Positions 12,001-23,807 of a stretch of DNA of 64,000 bases are shown one piece after another (within the stretch, counting starts at the first letter, position 1; each line of letters starts with the position of its first letter). The position numbers and the translations under genes are program-made. The stretch comes from Rhinopomastus cyanomelas (Eukaryota; Chordata; Aves; Bucerotiformes; Rhinopomastidae). The stretch spans positions 397,501-461,500 of the forward strand of contig VXBP01008912.1 of the NCBI GenBank assembly GCA_013400115.1. Reading direction: 5' to 3'. Under the pieces are notes generated by a model that saw only the letters and a list, made by a program, of their open reading frames with translations, had not been told where the DNA came from and made no database searches.

Positions 12001-15000
12001 GCTTTTCTTTGTGTGGAGGAGCAGAACACTGCACTGAAAAGCATGGCTTGCTGACAGCTCCTCTCTCAGCTTAAAGGAAGAGCCTTCAAAACTGAGCTGC
12101 AGATCTATCTATAACCATGTGAGCAGAGGAACCTTTGCAGAAGCACACGCAAAAGAAGCCACGGGAAGCAAAGGGATATAAACTCAGAAATATGCCCAGC
12201 GGAGACAGCTAACTCCTAATGCTTGACCCATGTATGGCAAGAGAAACTGTTGACCTTTCAGTAACAGTGAGGGCTAGGTTTTCCACTTCAGAAAAGCAGG
12301 TTTTCTCTCTTCAAATGAATATGGGATTGAGTTCTGAGATTCTGGAAACACTCTCAGGAAACTCAGTGAAAGCTCAGATTAAAATGTAGGATCCTCCTGT
12401 ATCATCAGATCCACCATCTGTGTCAAGCACAAGCTTGATCACCTTTTCCTTCCACAGACTTCTACCTAGGACTTCAGAGAGAACAAGCGATGCAGAGCCA
12501 TTGCAACCTCATAACTTTGGAAGGAGACACTAGCCTCACTGCATGCAAGTGAAACAGATTACTGCAAGAAAAGGATATATGGTCACCTGGGTTCCACACG
12601 TGAACTAGGAACAACAAAAAATGGTTCACTGGTTTTTCTGTGTGGTTTAACCATAAGCCTGACATAGAAGAAGAACACCAACAAGTGTATTTGGAAGGAT
12701 GGCAAATGAATATTGCACTGGCAAACCTCATTCTAAGACTGCCTAACTTCAGAGTGCTTGGCTTTCTCCCTTTATTATTCTGATAACATATAGAGTTACC
12801 TAAACTTTGTATCAGAAGGCAGACTCCTAGACAGATAAACAGGCATTGACTGACACCAGTCCTCAGCAGTTTTCTTGGCAACACTGTCGAGTGACATCCC
12901 GCTATTTATCATCACTCATTGCCTGATAGGCCAGCCTGCTTATCAGTCATCCCATGCTCATTTCCCTTCATCAGAGAGATCAAATACACCACCACAAATT
13001 CCCTCCTTGACCATCCACAGCCACCACTTAGCAGGCAAAAGAGTGGATTGGCTGATAAGAGAGACATTCTGATCCTGCAATGGTCTCCTTACAGGTTTAC
13101 CAACCAAACGCAACAGGAATGAGTGAAGAGATCAAAGACACTGACTGTGGTTGATCAGGACAGGTGTTTGTGGTGATGTTTTCAACAGATGGAGGTTCCT
13201 GTGAGAGAAGAAAAGAGACCCAGGTTATACCAGCCAAATGTGATGACTCCTCAGCCAGAACCACTGCAATCAGTCACATTCTCCTCCCGGTTGCAAAGCG
13301 AAGCGCATGCACACACCTCGTTTTGCTCATCTGCATCTTAAAAAGAAGAAACGTTACCCCTTATGAGAAGAAGAACAGATGAATGGGAGACCTTTACTGC
13401 ACCACTTTCATACAAGAATTCTGCTGTTCTGGAGCATTTTATTTCTGAAGAGGGAAAAAATGCAAAGAACTTGGAACACACACAAAAGTACCTTCTCATC
13501 AAAGGTTGTCTATCGTTTCATGAATCACATGTGATGGATGAGATTTATGAATTAGAAACTGCGTCAAAAGATTTACAACGCTCTAAATTAGTTATGACAT
13601 CTTCTCGTCCGCGAGCATAAACTTTCAGCAAAATATCTATATCATCACCACAGAAGCATGGCCAACCCAGGTCTTTCATTTCTCTGCAGCACACCCAGGC
13701 CCTGTCACGGTGTTTGATGAATTCTTGAAGGAATGGGCTTCAGATCAATTAAAATAAACACCACAAGCTGATTTATCAAATCTTTTCTGAATGCTCTCAG
13801 AAAATGTCAAAAATCTGATCCATTGACAGAGAAGAGTCAGAGAATCGTGGCAGCCTATGGGATCACAAGACCTTTTCAAAACCATCATAAATCACTGCAG
13901 AAAACAAATGGGGCACCATGTGATAAGATTTCTTCTGACAGCTTTGCCTCAACAAGACATATATGAGATAAATGGATACCTTCGTCTGTGCCCAATTGTC
14001 AGTCTACCAAGTCCCAACTTGTCAAACTGTAAAATACACCCCATCCAAACCAATATACCTTTTTGGATCTACAACAGCGTGACTCAAGAAACCCCTCACC
14101 CTATTGCATTACTGCAATTTTAAAAGTACTTCTGCAGGCAGAAACACTTGAGAAAGACAGACGTGTCAACTATTACCCAGCACGGCAGTTCTAGTGCTAT
14201 CTAGTGCTATCATTCCCATCTACAATAATTAAATCCTGCTTTTAACCTGTTACCAAAAAAATGTTGTAAAGTCCCTTCAATCACAATCGACTGGAATTTC
14301 CGTGGAGCTGTTCTCTTTCACACAGAGGCTGAGCACATTCAAAAGAGCACGGTAATACATAAATACTTCTCAAATACCAGATAGGCTCATGCCTCACTCA
14401 TGCAAATGCCTTAGCTAATGAAATGACACCAACACAGCGTTCAGGTATCAGAAAGAAATGGAATTTGTGTGGCTCTGCTTGCTGGTGGCAGGAACTCTAC
14501 TGCCTGTGACAATGATAATGATTTGTGCCTGATTCTGATTTATTTATGCATTAAAAGAACAGATGGCATCTTTTACAAGTGGCTACGGACATAAAAGATT
14601 TTTGCAAGACCATTACACAATTTGTTTGCGTTTGGTATAGAAAAAATATCTGGGCAGCTTCTATATTTTGGATCCAGATTCTTTTCCAGCTTTTAAAGCC
14701 CTGTCTTGGCTTTCCTCACTATGTAAGAAGGCTGTAATCGCTATCTCACAGAGCATGAGGAAACACAGAGTATTCAGAAATACAACTGCAGCTGGAGCCT
14801 ATGTTTTTAGTGCTTATCTTTGAAGCACTATTTCTCTGCCTTTACTTTTTGTAGAAGTAGGTTTCAAATTCTGAAGGAAGTTCAATTTGTAAGTAAAAAG
14901 CTGGCCCAGAGATGCATAATGTCTCCTGTGTCCAGTGTTCACCACAGGTGGGAAGCTGAATGAAAATCTCTTTGGAATATGTTTGGTGAAGCCATGGCAT

Positions 15001-15575
15001 TGATAATGCACAGTAGCTACAGGGCTTCGAGATCTTCAGTGAGTCATGAAAGAAAACCTGCCTCAGGAGCCCCTTCCAGGGGCAATTAATAAAATCAGGA
15101 GCAGAGAAAAGAATTTGGAAAGTCTTGTTAACCAAGGCCAAAGCCTCTTCAAACTCCTTATCCAATGGAGGGATAATCAGATCAAGAGAGCAGCACGGTC
15201 CAGGTCCTCTCACAACTGATTCCAGACCATGCCATGAAGATGGGTAATGACAGCTTGCTGGTGAGTGACCCCCATCACAAGGGCTATGTAACCCAAGGCT
15301 AGCGCCGTGCTTTAACCATCATGTTTACTAGAGGTCTCCAACATAAACAGAGAGGCTACTGGTCCACATGAGGTGTCCAGCAGGGATAGATGGAGTTGTA
15401 CTAAGTTGACTCCACTCCCACATGAAACACACGTTTCAGGATCTGAAAGAACTATCTGGAAGAGAAAGAGTAATGTGAAAGCCAGTCTGAACGGGAAAGG
15501 CAGTGGAAGTGGGAAAAGCAAAGCAAATTCAACAACCAGATGTGCTCACGACGCATGGGCATACTCCACTGAGAG
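9046..15575. other. Single-copy non-coding DNA, 6.5 kb, no repeat recognised
   Basis: I see no transposon, exon or RNA gene. Small items are an AAATTAATTAGC homeodomain-type site near 10.37 kb, a few clustered CpGs near 10.74-10.79 kb, a YY1-like GCCATCTT near 11.08 kb, and a perfect tandem duplication of ten bases at 14191-14210. The longest open frames (124, 136 and 123 codons on the minus strand at 11540, 12474 and 14842) are within chance expectation and show no known domain. Confidence 0.55.
14191..14210. repeat. Perfect 10-bp tandem duplication
   Basis: CTAGTGCTAT occurs twice in direct succession. It is probably a slippage or small insertion event, and no function is implied. Confidence 0.8.
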
Positions 15576-15936
15576 ATCACAGAATCATTACGGATTGGAA
15601 GGGACCTCAAAAGATCATCTAGCCCAATCCCCTCACCACAGCAGGATCACCTAGACCAAGTCACACAGGAACATATCCAGGCAGGCTTTAAAGATCTCCA
15701 GAGAAGGAGACTCCACAACCCCCCTGGGCAGCCTGTTCCAGTGCTCTCTTACTCTCACTGTGAAGAAGTTCCTTCTGATATTCATATGGAACCTCCTATG
15801 TTCCAGCTTGCACCCACTGCCCCTCGTCCTATCACCTGACACTGAGCAGAGCCTGGCTCCATCCTCCTGACACCCACTCCTCACATATTTATAGACATTA
15901 ATGAGGTCACCCCTCAGTCTCCTCTTCTCCAAGCTA
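15576..15936 (-). mobile_element. CR1 LINE fragment, antisense, end of ORF2 plus 3' tail
   Basis: A well-preserved 360-base copy. The plus strand begins ATCACAGAATCATTACGG, then GGAAGGGACCTCAAAAGATC, CACAGCAGGATCACCTAGAC and CACTGAGCAGAGCCTGGCTC, and ends near CTTCTCCAAGCTAGG. On the minus strand an open frame (15651-15974) encodes the ORF2 C-terminus with the segments SLEKRRLRGDLINVYKYV, QEDGARLCSVS, NRLPRGVVESPSLE and MFLCDLV before the stop. The frame survives because the copy is short. The element is 5'-truncated and cannot move by itself. Confidence 0.95.
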
Positions 15937-16189
15937 GGCTGAACCCACCTCTTGAATTTCTTGGAGGTCAGCACCGCTCACAAAGCAAACCAGAACTCTT
16001 TTCTTCAACCTTTCTTCTCCAGGGCAGAGTGCCTACGAGGAGCTCAACGCCCCACATGCTGTATGGTGCTCCGGGTCTGTGTTGTGCACGGTTTAACCGC
16101 AAGATAAGCTCAGTTTTGCTGTCAGCTTTCAAGCTGTGAAGCGTCCAGCACATTTCTGTGTCACTAAGCATGGGTGTGACAAAAATGTA

Positions 16190-16620
16190 TTTCAATTCTA
16201 AGTTGATTAAAATAAAATACCTTCTATTTATGAAAACCTGTAATCTGGACTTGCCCTACAGTTTACATTTCCAATGAAAATACGCAGTGTCCTGATGGAA
16301 GACTAGAACACATACTTGTGTTTATCAAGCGAAACTCATTGCCATTCACCCATCAGCATAAAAAAACCAATAATGAAGTGGCTGGATCACTCTGTGGCCT
16401 TCAATTGTTCTTGTACTTTGCTAATTGCAGAACTATAACTAAAAATAAACAGAGCTGTAAGTCAGCAAGTGGAGTACATTAATAAAGCTTGAGTACTTGG
16501 CCTTATGGCAGGCTCCTTAATTTCATCCTGTTCGCTGTAGCGATGGCTTTGAATTCATATACAGGGTAAAATTACACCACAGGACCTCTAATTCTGAGAA
16601 CAACACCCCTAAAAGCCTTA
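16190..16620. promoter_or_regulatory. Candidate conserved non-coding element
   Basis: AT-rich, complex sequence without simple repeats. It includes several TAAT, ATTAAT and TTGATTA homeodomain-like cores, a CAATTGTTC stretch (SOX-like ATTGTT) and AATTGCAG-type sites. The call rests on texture only, since conservation cannot be measured from one sequence. It could equally be unconstrained DNA. Confidence 0.25.
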
Positions 16621-17399
16621 TTCAAACTTCCAGGTGCATGGACTAGTATTACCTGAGCTCAGAAAAAGCTCTTGGCAATTCCCAGTGAAATTTTTTGACA
16701 GATTCATCTTCTAGCCTTTGGGAAAGTGAAGGTGCTGCAGGCAAGACATTTGATTAATGCCACAAAAAATAGTGTTGCTGGCACAGCTGGTATGTTGGAA
16801 GAAAAATTCATCACTAACTCTAAAACTGCCATGTAATTTTCTCTCAACAGTTCTCTTCCCTACTTGACAGAAGATTTGCACAGGACAAACTAGCTTGACA
16901 GAGGACAAGTCAGCCAGCTGTTGAGGTATCTCTAAACATGACAGATCACTATGTTTTAACTCAGATTAATTCACTTATTACAGGTAGACCTAAATCACTG
17001 GTCATTGTCAAATCAGTTGTCACAACTAGCAAATCATGTCAGATTTCTGAACAAAAAATACCTCAAATCTTAAACAGTCGCTATAAGCTCAGCCTGTCTG
17101 CTGACAGAGGAATTCCAGCAACAAGCACAGGATTGTGTAAAGTCTGTTTTCACACAACCAAGTAAAACACTGCAACATCACCAGTGCTGGTCCAGCAGGA
17201 TCTGCCATTTGTCTGGTATTTAACAGGACCAGAAAGACGTCCAAATATTTGTGGGCAGACTCCGGTACCAAAGAAAAACACTCTCCCTGTCTCACCCCAA
17301 CTTCGTGTGGGTTTTTCCCTACTGCTTTTATAACATTAAATACTGCCTTAAACTGCCAGCCATTTTCTGTCACTATGCATTCAACAGTACAATAAATAA

Positions 17400-17800
17400 A
17401 AAACCACAGGACAATTTTTTAATGTGTCCATCATCGTCTTGCCAGAATTGCTCTATTAGAATGAAAAATCGCTGTAGAAACGCGATACCAGAAATGAAGT
17501 CCATATTTAGGGCTGTATTTCAATTAGTTCCCTCTAAGCAATTAGATAGTAAAATCAGCAATTCAGATACATCCAACTGACTTTAAAGGCTATAGAGCCC
17601 GAAGCATATTTGCAATATCAGAATTATGGATTGGCCCAAATCTGTGCTATTGGATGCAAACCTCCTAGATCGCGGGGAGGTTTGGAGACAATCTGAACCT
17701 TGCCATTGGAGCTCAGAGCTAATCAGAAACTTACTCAGCCCAAAACAAGCCATTTTGCAAACTAAATTCCCCTCTCAGTGTCTTCATAAATTCTGTTTGA
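17400..17800. promoter_or_regulatory. Candidate conserved non-coding element
   Basis: Dense in TAAAATCAGC, CAATTAG and AATCAG-type motifs, with two CpG-containing pieces (GAAACGCGATACC near 17477) in an otherwise CpG-poor setting. A CCATTGGAG sequence (inverted CCAAT) is near 17702. The evidence is composition and motif texture only. Confidence 0.22.
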
Positions 17801-17969
17801 TGTTTTCATGGAAATGGAAGGCCTGATCTCCAAAAGAATCCTTGCCTAAACTGTGAGGAAGAATGCTGAGTCTGAGGAGCAGCAGTACAGGGTGTTGTGT
17901 GTGACCTAAAGACAAATAAATATACGTTTCATTATTGCTAAATAAATGCGTTAAAAGGTGCCTCAAAAC

Positions 17970-18093
17970 ATGGTGTGGAAGGTCTTCAAGACAAGATTGG
18001 ATGAAACCTCAAATAATGTGATGTGACCCATAGCTGACCCTGCTTTGAGGGTCATCCAGAGACTTCCTAAGGTTCTTTCTAGCTTGAATCCTA
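17970..18093 (+). mobile_element. CR1-like LINE 3' end, diverged, sense
   Basis: The order GGAAGGTCTTCAAGACAAGA, TTGGATGAAACCTC, GTGACCCATAGCTGACCCTG, CTTTGAGGGTCATCCAGAGA and GGTTCTTTCTAGCTTGAATC matches the layout of the final part of an older CR1-type LINE. That layout is: phrase on shortening of a gene product, terminal stop, then a phrase ending in TTCCAGCTTGAAT. It differs from the other CR1 types here and has lost its octamer tail. The family assignment is from memory. Confidence 0.65.
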
Positions 18094-18273
18094 AGAGTTG
18101 TTATACTCTTTGTTTGCATCTGAAGTACCTAGGTGTCTTCACTGCCTACTCTCTAAGGGTACACATATAGTGAAATGCAGTCACCCACGGGAGCTCAGGT
18201 ACTCACTATTGCCACTGTATGACATCCACAGCACATCTCTCCTAGCAATCCTCAAAAAGTCCAGCTTATTCTT

Positions 18274-18314
18274 GGGTCCCTTCCAACCCCTAACATCCTA
18301 TGATCCTATGATCC
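18274..18314 (+). mobile_element. Minimal CR1 3' tail, sense
   Basis: Only the last 41 bases of a CR1 element: GGGTCCCTTCCAACCCCTAA followed by two and a half copies of ATCCTATG-type tail units. It is an extreme 5' truncation. The closely similar tail at 27561 shares the unusual ATCCTATG unit in place of ATTCTATG. Confidence 0.85.
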
Positions 18315-20920
18315 CTCCTCTCCACTTTGCTAGGGCAATTTCTGTAGGATTGGTCCTTTCTGGACCCAGCATCTCTACTCTGTCAGATCAGCCACCGAAC
18401 AATTAGTTACCTTTTATTTATTACTCCCTTCTGGAATGGACGGCAGGTACCTAACACACACTTCAAGGATGATAAATACATTTCCTCAGCAGCAACAGGG
18501 AGATTCAATAGAGTGCAGATAAAACAAAGGATTAGATACTTTAAAGGCACAGAAGGGGAAAACCAAAATGAAGTTACGATTCTAGACATTTCCTCTGTAC
18601 TTAAGGGATTTCTAAAAGGGTTTTAGTGAGAAAGATAAAGTTTCTATGTGTTTTAAGGGCAGAAACACTTTAGCTTCTTTCTGTCCAGAGAAGCAGAGCT
18701 TCTGTGCTGGAAGTGCTTCAGCCTCTCCCCACAGAACAGTTCTCTTCTCCCTTGGGACCTTGTGTCTAATTATACTTATAACAGGCTATAAAGATGCTCC
18801 AGCATAAAAATGTTCCTACTTATAATACATCCAATCTTAGCTGGAAGCCAGCATGGAGGAGGCCTTCTCAGGGAAAAGGTCTGTCCTTTTTGCTGGGAAT
18901 TGTTCTGGGAAGGTGTGACCAAAGACCTCAGCCCACAAGAGCTTAACTTCTCTAACTACAACGGGCTTGAGAGTCTACAGCAGAATACCCTGGCAAATGC
19001 ATTATCTTGGGGAGCTACGTAACACTAAGAACATGGTCCCTTTTCTTCTGCTACATGAATCAAGGTCTTGATGTTACCTCTCATTACAATCTAATACCTT
19101 CAACGTTGACTAAAGAGCACTGAAAGCCTTTAAAAAAAAAAGGAAGAAAGAAGACAGGAGATTTCCACCTTCGGACATCTTTGTCTTATTTATCAAATGC
19201 CATTGCTCTTCTCCCTCTGCTTTTGGAGCTGATGAGTGGGGAATGTGAAAGTCTTGAACTCAGGATGGACAAGTGTGCAGAGACGTTGATGCCAACAGCA
19301 TTTGTAATGAATGTGGTTTAGCTAAGCTATGTGTAGGTATGATGTGTAAACTTCTATCAACTTAAGAGAAGCTTTAACTTCACTGACATGTTTTACTACA
19401 TTTCCATTTTGAGGTGCACAAGACAACAAGCAAGTGTGCCTTTTTTTTGCCTTTTTTTTTAAGTTAAGGTATCTTCTTAAAACAGACGAACCAAAACCCT
19501 CCGAGGAAGAAATCAATTAATTAAAAATTACATAAGAACATCTGCCTGCAAGCTGATCAAACTAGAAAGGTGAAAACAACGTCTGTTCTAGTGGAGGGAA
19601 GAAAGACGACAGTTTCAGGAATGGGGAAAAGGCAAAATGTGGGTAAATGATAAAGCAGCTGCCAGACTCCATGTCTTGAGTCATGTTAAAATGGGAACTT
19701 TAACAAAGTTCAGCTCAGTGAAGCAGAAGGACAATTCTCTTCCTCAGATACAAAAAGATCTTTCTTCATCTGTAGCAGGTGACATCTGACTCATGCAGAG
19801 GAGCCACTCGCCACTTCAATCCCTGTAGCTTCAGAAATTCATGAAGATCCAGGAACGATGACTTGGGTTATTCACATCAGCTTCACAAACTCTACACAGA
19901 GTTGCTGTTTAGTGTAGTTGTCACACAAAAAGTAGAGCAGTTGGTATTCAGCCAAATGAGATGAGGTTGTGTGCAGAAGGACTCGCGCAGCAACACAGAG
20001 AACAATCTCAGGAACGAGCCCTGCTTACGTATGACACTGGTGAAATTTAAAACTTCTAAAATAACTTATTAAAAGACAGAATTCCATGTCCTTTCAACTG
20101 ATGTAAACTTTTAATGTAGTCCTTATTTTCTCTCTCACCACATGAGGCTAAGTGAACTCATTAAGCATATTGTGACTTTGAAAAGGAACATTTGTAGGGT
20201 TGATTATTCTAGACTTCAGTCTAGAGTGCAAAGAGTAACCATACTCACACACATAATTGTTTGCAGGACAGTTTGTTCTGTGAAGACATTGCTTGATGTA
20301 CATAGGAGAAGCTCAGAGACACTCCATCCTATGGGCAGACTCTTAGCATAAGCAATGACCTCACAGCAAAGCCTTGAAATTAAATTATTTTAAAATGCAA
20401 AGTGTGACAAAGCAGAGCTACCTGACTGCTTCTGAAGTCAATGGCACTGGAGGTTCTGTTAACCTAGGCAGCTCACAGTGTCCCTGGCAAAGTGACATCT
20501 GTCTCCTGCACACACAGGCACCAGATGAGCCTAATTGGAGATAACACGGATTCAGCAGCCGACAGCTTATTGTGCCTCAGAGGGGAACACTTCCCCCTAA
20601 TTTAAACTACTTCTCCCTCACAGCCATCCTCCCCTCTTTGGGAAAGGGACTGCTCACACTGATATCTTGCCACAGTTTTGATATCAAACTGCTCTTATTC
20701 CTTTTGTATTTAGTTGTGCTTATGGTTACACTAGGAAACTGGATGAGCCTAAATGATGAAATGGCACCTCCTGAGTGCAGGATGTACACTTGGTTTCTGC
20801 TGCAAATGCTGTTATTGGTTGAGAAAGACACTTTCCATGCTGAAGTGAAATGTAGGATGATGTTCTGTAAGCACAATGTGGCACTTGCCTCCAATTTCCA
20901 CAGATGTGGCACCTGTGGCT
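18315..20920. other. Single-copy non-coding DNA, 2.6 kb
   Basis: No gene or repeat is recognised apart from a ten-base adenine run near 19132. A TCAATTAATTAAAAATT stretch near 19512 is a run of overlapping homeodomain-type TAATTA cores. The 126-codon plus-strand frame at 20572-20952 runs into the following CR1 tail, so it is not a gene. Confidence 0.5.
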
Positions 20921-21231
20921 TCACAGAGTCAAAGCATCATAGAATCATTTAGGTTGGAAAAGCCCTTCAAGGTCACTGAGCCCTACCATTATCCTAACTG
21001 TCCCAAGGCCATGGCTAAACCCTGTCCCTAAGCTCCAGATCTCCAGGACTTTGAAACTCAGCCAGGGATGGCGACTCGGTACCCTCCCTGGGCAGTCTGT
21101 TGACCCTGTCAATGAAGAAGATCTTCCTGATGTCCAATCTAAACTTCCCCTGGTGCAGCCTGAGGCCATTTCCTCTCATCCTATCACTTGCTACTTGTGA
21201 GAAAAGACCAATCCCCATCTCTCAGGTAGTT
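20921..21231 (-). mobile_element. CR1 LINE fragment of a second subfamily, antisense
   Basis: The plus strand reads CATCATAGAATCATTTAGG, TTGGAAAAGCCCTTCAAGGT, CTCCCTGGGCAGTCTGTTGA, AATGAAGAAGATCTTCCTGA, CCCCTGGTGCAGCCTGAGGC and CCTCTCATCCTATCACTTGC. This resembles the classical CR1 type familiar from chicken, and is clearly different from the AGGGACCTCGAAAGATC type that dominates the window. It keeps the end of ORF2 (minus strand, about 21015-21218, recognisable RGNGLRLHQGKFRLDIRK) and the tail. It is 5'-truncated and inactive. Confidence 0.93.
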
Positions 21232-22189
21232 TTTTACTCCCTTCCATTCCAAAGAGCAGTAACACAAATTATCATGAAATCATTCAAGATCTAGAAGATG
21301 CTATTTATGGTCAGATAAAACCACATGTAAATATAACTGTTAGGAAAATACACCACATGCTGTAAGCTGGAGTAACTGCACTGTGTGTCAGAGCACTGGA
21401 AGCACTCGCCCTTTGCTCAGCTCTTGTTACACAGCCCTCTGGCTGGTGCATTGTTCCATGAGAGGAAGGGCTGTTTATGTACCATCAGTAACAGGACAGG
21501 TGGAGGCAAATGGCTGTTGTAAACATCTCCAACTAGGTGACCTTGACAAAGACCTGGCACTCAGGGGGATGCTGGGGTAGTGTTTAACCATATTCCACAC
21601 GCTTAAAGTTTTTTACTGGCTGACAGACGTCTGGCTTGGCCAGGGAAACAGCCACCAACCTACATGTGTTCAGCAGGGCTTCCAGAGTCACTCTCTAAAA
21701 AATTGTTAGGCTTTATTTTGTGATTGGAAGTCATAAGTATCAACCAATAGCATGAGGCAGACAAAATATCATAGTAAATGTCATGCTGATCTCAGACCAG
21801 AACCAGTGTTAGCATTGCCTGAAGACATAAATCATTAATTTTCTTCACAGAGGAGAAATGTACTTAAATACTTCCCTCTGACTTCTGAGGAGTGCCAGAT
21901 GTCAGATTCTCCTAGTGAAACACACACTTGACAGGAATTTTTTGAATGTCCTGTACTTGTATAGCCTCACAAAATCACAGCATAGGCTACAGGAAAATAA
22001 CACCATGTAAGAACACCGAAACAAAACCACACAAGCGAACAAAAACCAGCCAAGTCTAGAGGGTGTAAATCCAAAGAGAAGCAAATGAGAACCAAAGCAA
22101 AAAAGAAAATGATGCTTGGTGTGTCAGCGATTATCAGCTGAGAAAAAGATCTAAAATGTCTTGAAATTCCTGAAAATCTATATAAATTC
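21232..22189. other. Single-copy non-coding DNA
   Basis: No repeat or exon is recognised. Open frames are at most 77 codons with no known domain. Confidence 0.5.
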
Positions 22190-22325
22190 CACAGAATCAC
22201 AGAACATTAAGGATTGGAAGGACCTCAAAAGATCATCTAGTCCAATCTCCCTGCCAAAGCACTATCACCTAGATCAAGTCACACAGAACATATCCAGGCA
22301 GGTTGTAAACTTCTCCAGAGGAGAC
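22190..22325 (-). mobile_element. CR1 LINE 3' end, antisense
   Basis: A 136-base 3' end of the main CR1 type in this window: CACAGAATCACAGAACATTA, GGAAGGACCTCAAAAGATCA, CACCTAGATCAAGTCACACA and a final CTTCTCCAGAGGAGAC. It lacks one G of the usual GAAGGGACC and ends before the GGGCAGCC block. Confidence 0.92.
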
Positions 22326-22756
22326 ACAGGCTGCACGTGCTATCAAAATGGAGAGAGCTGAAATGGCCTCTGATCATAACAGCTGAAACTCATTTTTCCA
22401 ATGCTTAGGTACAGTCTCTGAGCAATAAATAGCTCTTTCTACTCTTTCGAATAACAGTGTTCTGTATGTCAGGCTACTTCCATGGCCCTTGCAGTGACAG
22501 AGGAGCTGCAGACTCTGCAAAACGGACAGGTTTGGTCTGTGCAGAAGGCAGTGTCTGCCTGGAAAGCACCATTGCAATGAACTGCATTGAATTCACTTCC
22601 TTTGCCAAGAGACTGCAAACTCTAGATGGCAAACGCTAAACTGCAGACTCACTGTGGCCAGGAAATGCCTTTGTGTTGCTTTGTGCTCATCCTACATCTG
22701 ACACACTTGACCTGCTTCTTGGTAAATAATTAGGCAATGACACAGTAAACATGATT
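22326..22756. other. Single-copy spacer
   Basis: 430 bases between two antisense CR1 copies. No gene or repeat is recognised. Confidence 0.5.
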
Positions 22757-23804
22757 ATCATAGAAGCACAGAACACAGAATATCAGTGATTGGAAGGGAC
22801 CTCGAAAGATCCTGCCACAGCAGGATCACCTAGACCAAGTCACACAGGAACACACCCAGTGCTTCCCTAACTGAGAAGTTCCTTCTCCTCTGTTCCAGCT
22901 CATACTCATTGCCCCTTGTCCTATCACTAGATGACATTGAGAAGAGCCTGGCTCCATCCTCCTGACACCCACTCCTCACATATTTATAGACATTAATGAG
23001 GTCACCCCTCAGTCCCCTCTTCTCCAAGCTAAAGAGACCCAGCTCCCTCAGCCTCTCCCCATAAGGGAATGTTCCACATCTTTCATCACCTTCATGGCTC
23101 TGTGCTGAACTCTCTCTAGCAGCTCTGTATCCTTCTTGAACTGAATGGCCCAGAACTGGACACAATACTCCAGATGTGGTCTCACTAGGGCACAGTACAG
23201 GGGGAGAAGAACCTCTCTTGATCTGCTAACCACCCCCATTCTGATCCACCCCAGGATGCTGTTGGCCCTCTTGGCCACAAAGGCACATTGCTGGCTCGTG
23301 GGCATCCTGCTGTCTATCAGGGCCCCCAGGTCCCTTTCTCCTACACTGCTCTCCAGCAGTTCAGTCCCCAGCCTGTACTGGTACCTGGGGTTGTTCTTGC
23401 CCAGATGTAAGACTCTGCACTTGCCCTTGTTACAGTTCATTAAATTTCTCTCTGCCCAGCTCTCCAGCCTGTCCAGATCTCACTGAATGGCAGCACAGTC
23501 TGCTGGGATGTCAGCCACACCTCTCAGCTTTGTGCCATCAGCAAACTTGCTGACAGGACACCCTAATCCCTCATCCAAGTCCTTAATCAATAGATTGAAC
23601 AGTAGTGGTCCTAGTACCAACCACTGGCCTCCAACTAGACTCTGTCCCATTGACCACTACTCTCTGGCTTCTATCCTGCAGCCAGTTCACGATCCACCTC
23701 ACTACCCAATCACCTAGACCACACTGCCTCAGTTTGGCTGTGAGGATGCTGTGGGAGACTGCATCAAATGCTTTACTGAAGTCAAGATGGACCACATCCA
23801 CTGC
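22757..23804 (-). mobile_element. CR1 LINE, longest copy, partial reverse-transcriptase domain
   Basis: A 1.05 kb antisense CR1 copy. In minus-strand order it begins inside the reverse-transcriptase (RT) domain at VDVVHLDFSKAFD (D-F-S-K-A-F-D at 23763-23783), which contains the first catalytic aspartate motif of LINE RTs. It then passes the FADD-box position (23534-23545), the NKGKCRVLHLGKNNP segment, the LLPLYCALVRPHLEYCVQFW segment (plus-strand 23048-23440 frame) and SLEKRGLRGDLINVYKY to the terminal VFLCDLV, and ends at the CATAGAAGCACAGAA tail. It is broken in several ways. About 20 bases are missing after the SSWRP segment (near 23620), with loss of frame. The FADD box reads FADG. There is a frame shift near 23060-23090. 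A deletion near 22865 removes much of the region between the Arg-rich segment and the C-terminus. It is an inactive, 5'-truncated retrotransposon. Confidence 0.96.
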
Positions 23805-23807
23805 AGT

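Larger units (their letters stand above)
15937..17969. other. Single-copy non-coding DNA with conserved-element-like blocks
   Basis: No repeat or exon is recognised. Two blocks within it, 16190-16620 and 17400-17800, have the texture of vertebrate conserved non-coding elements and are listed separately. Open frames are short. Confidence 0.5.
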
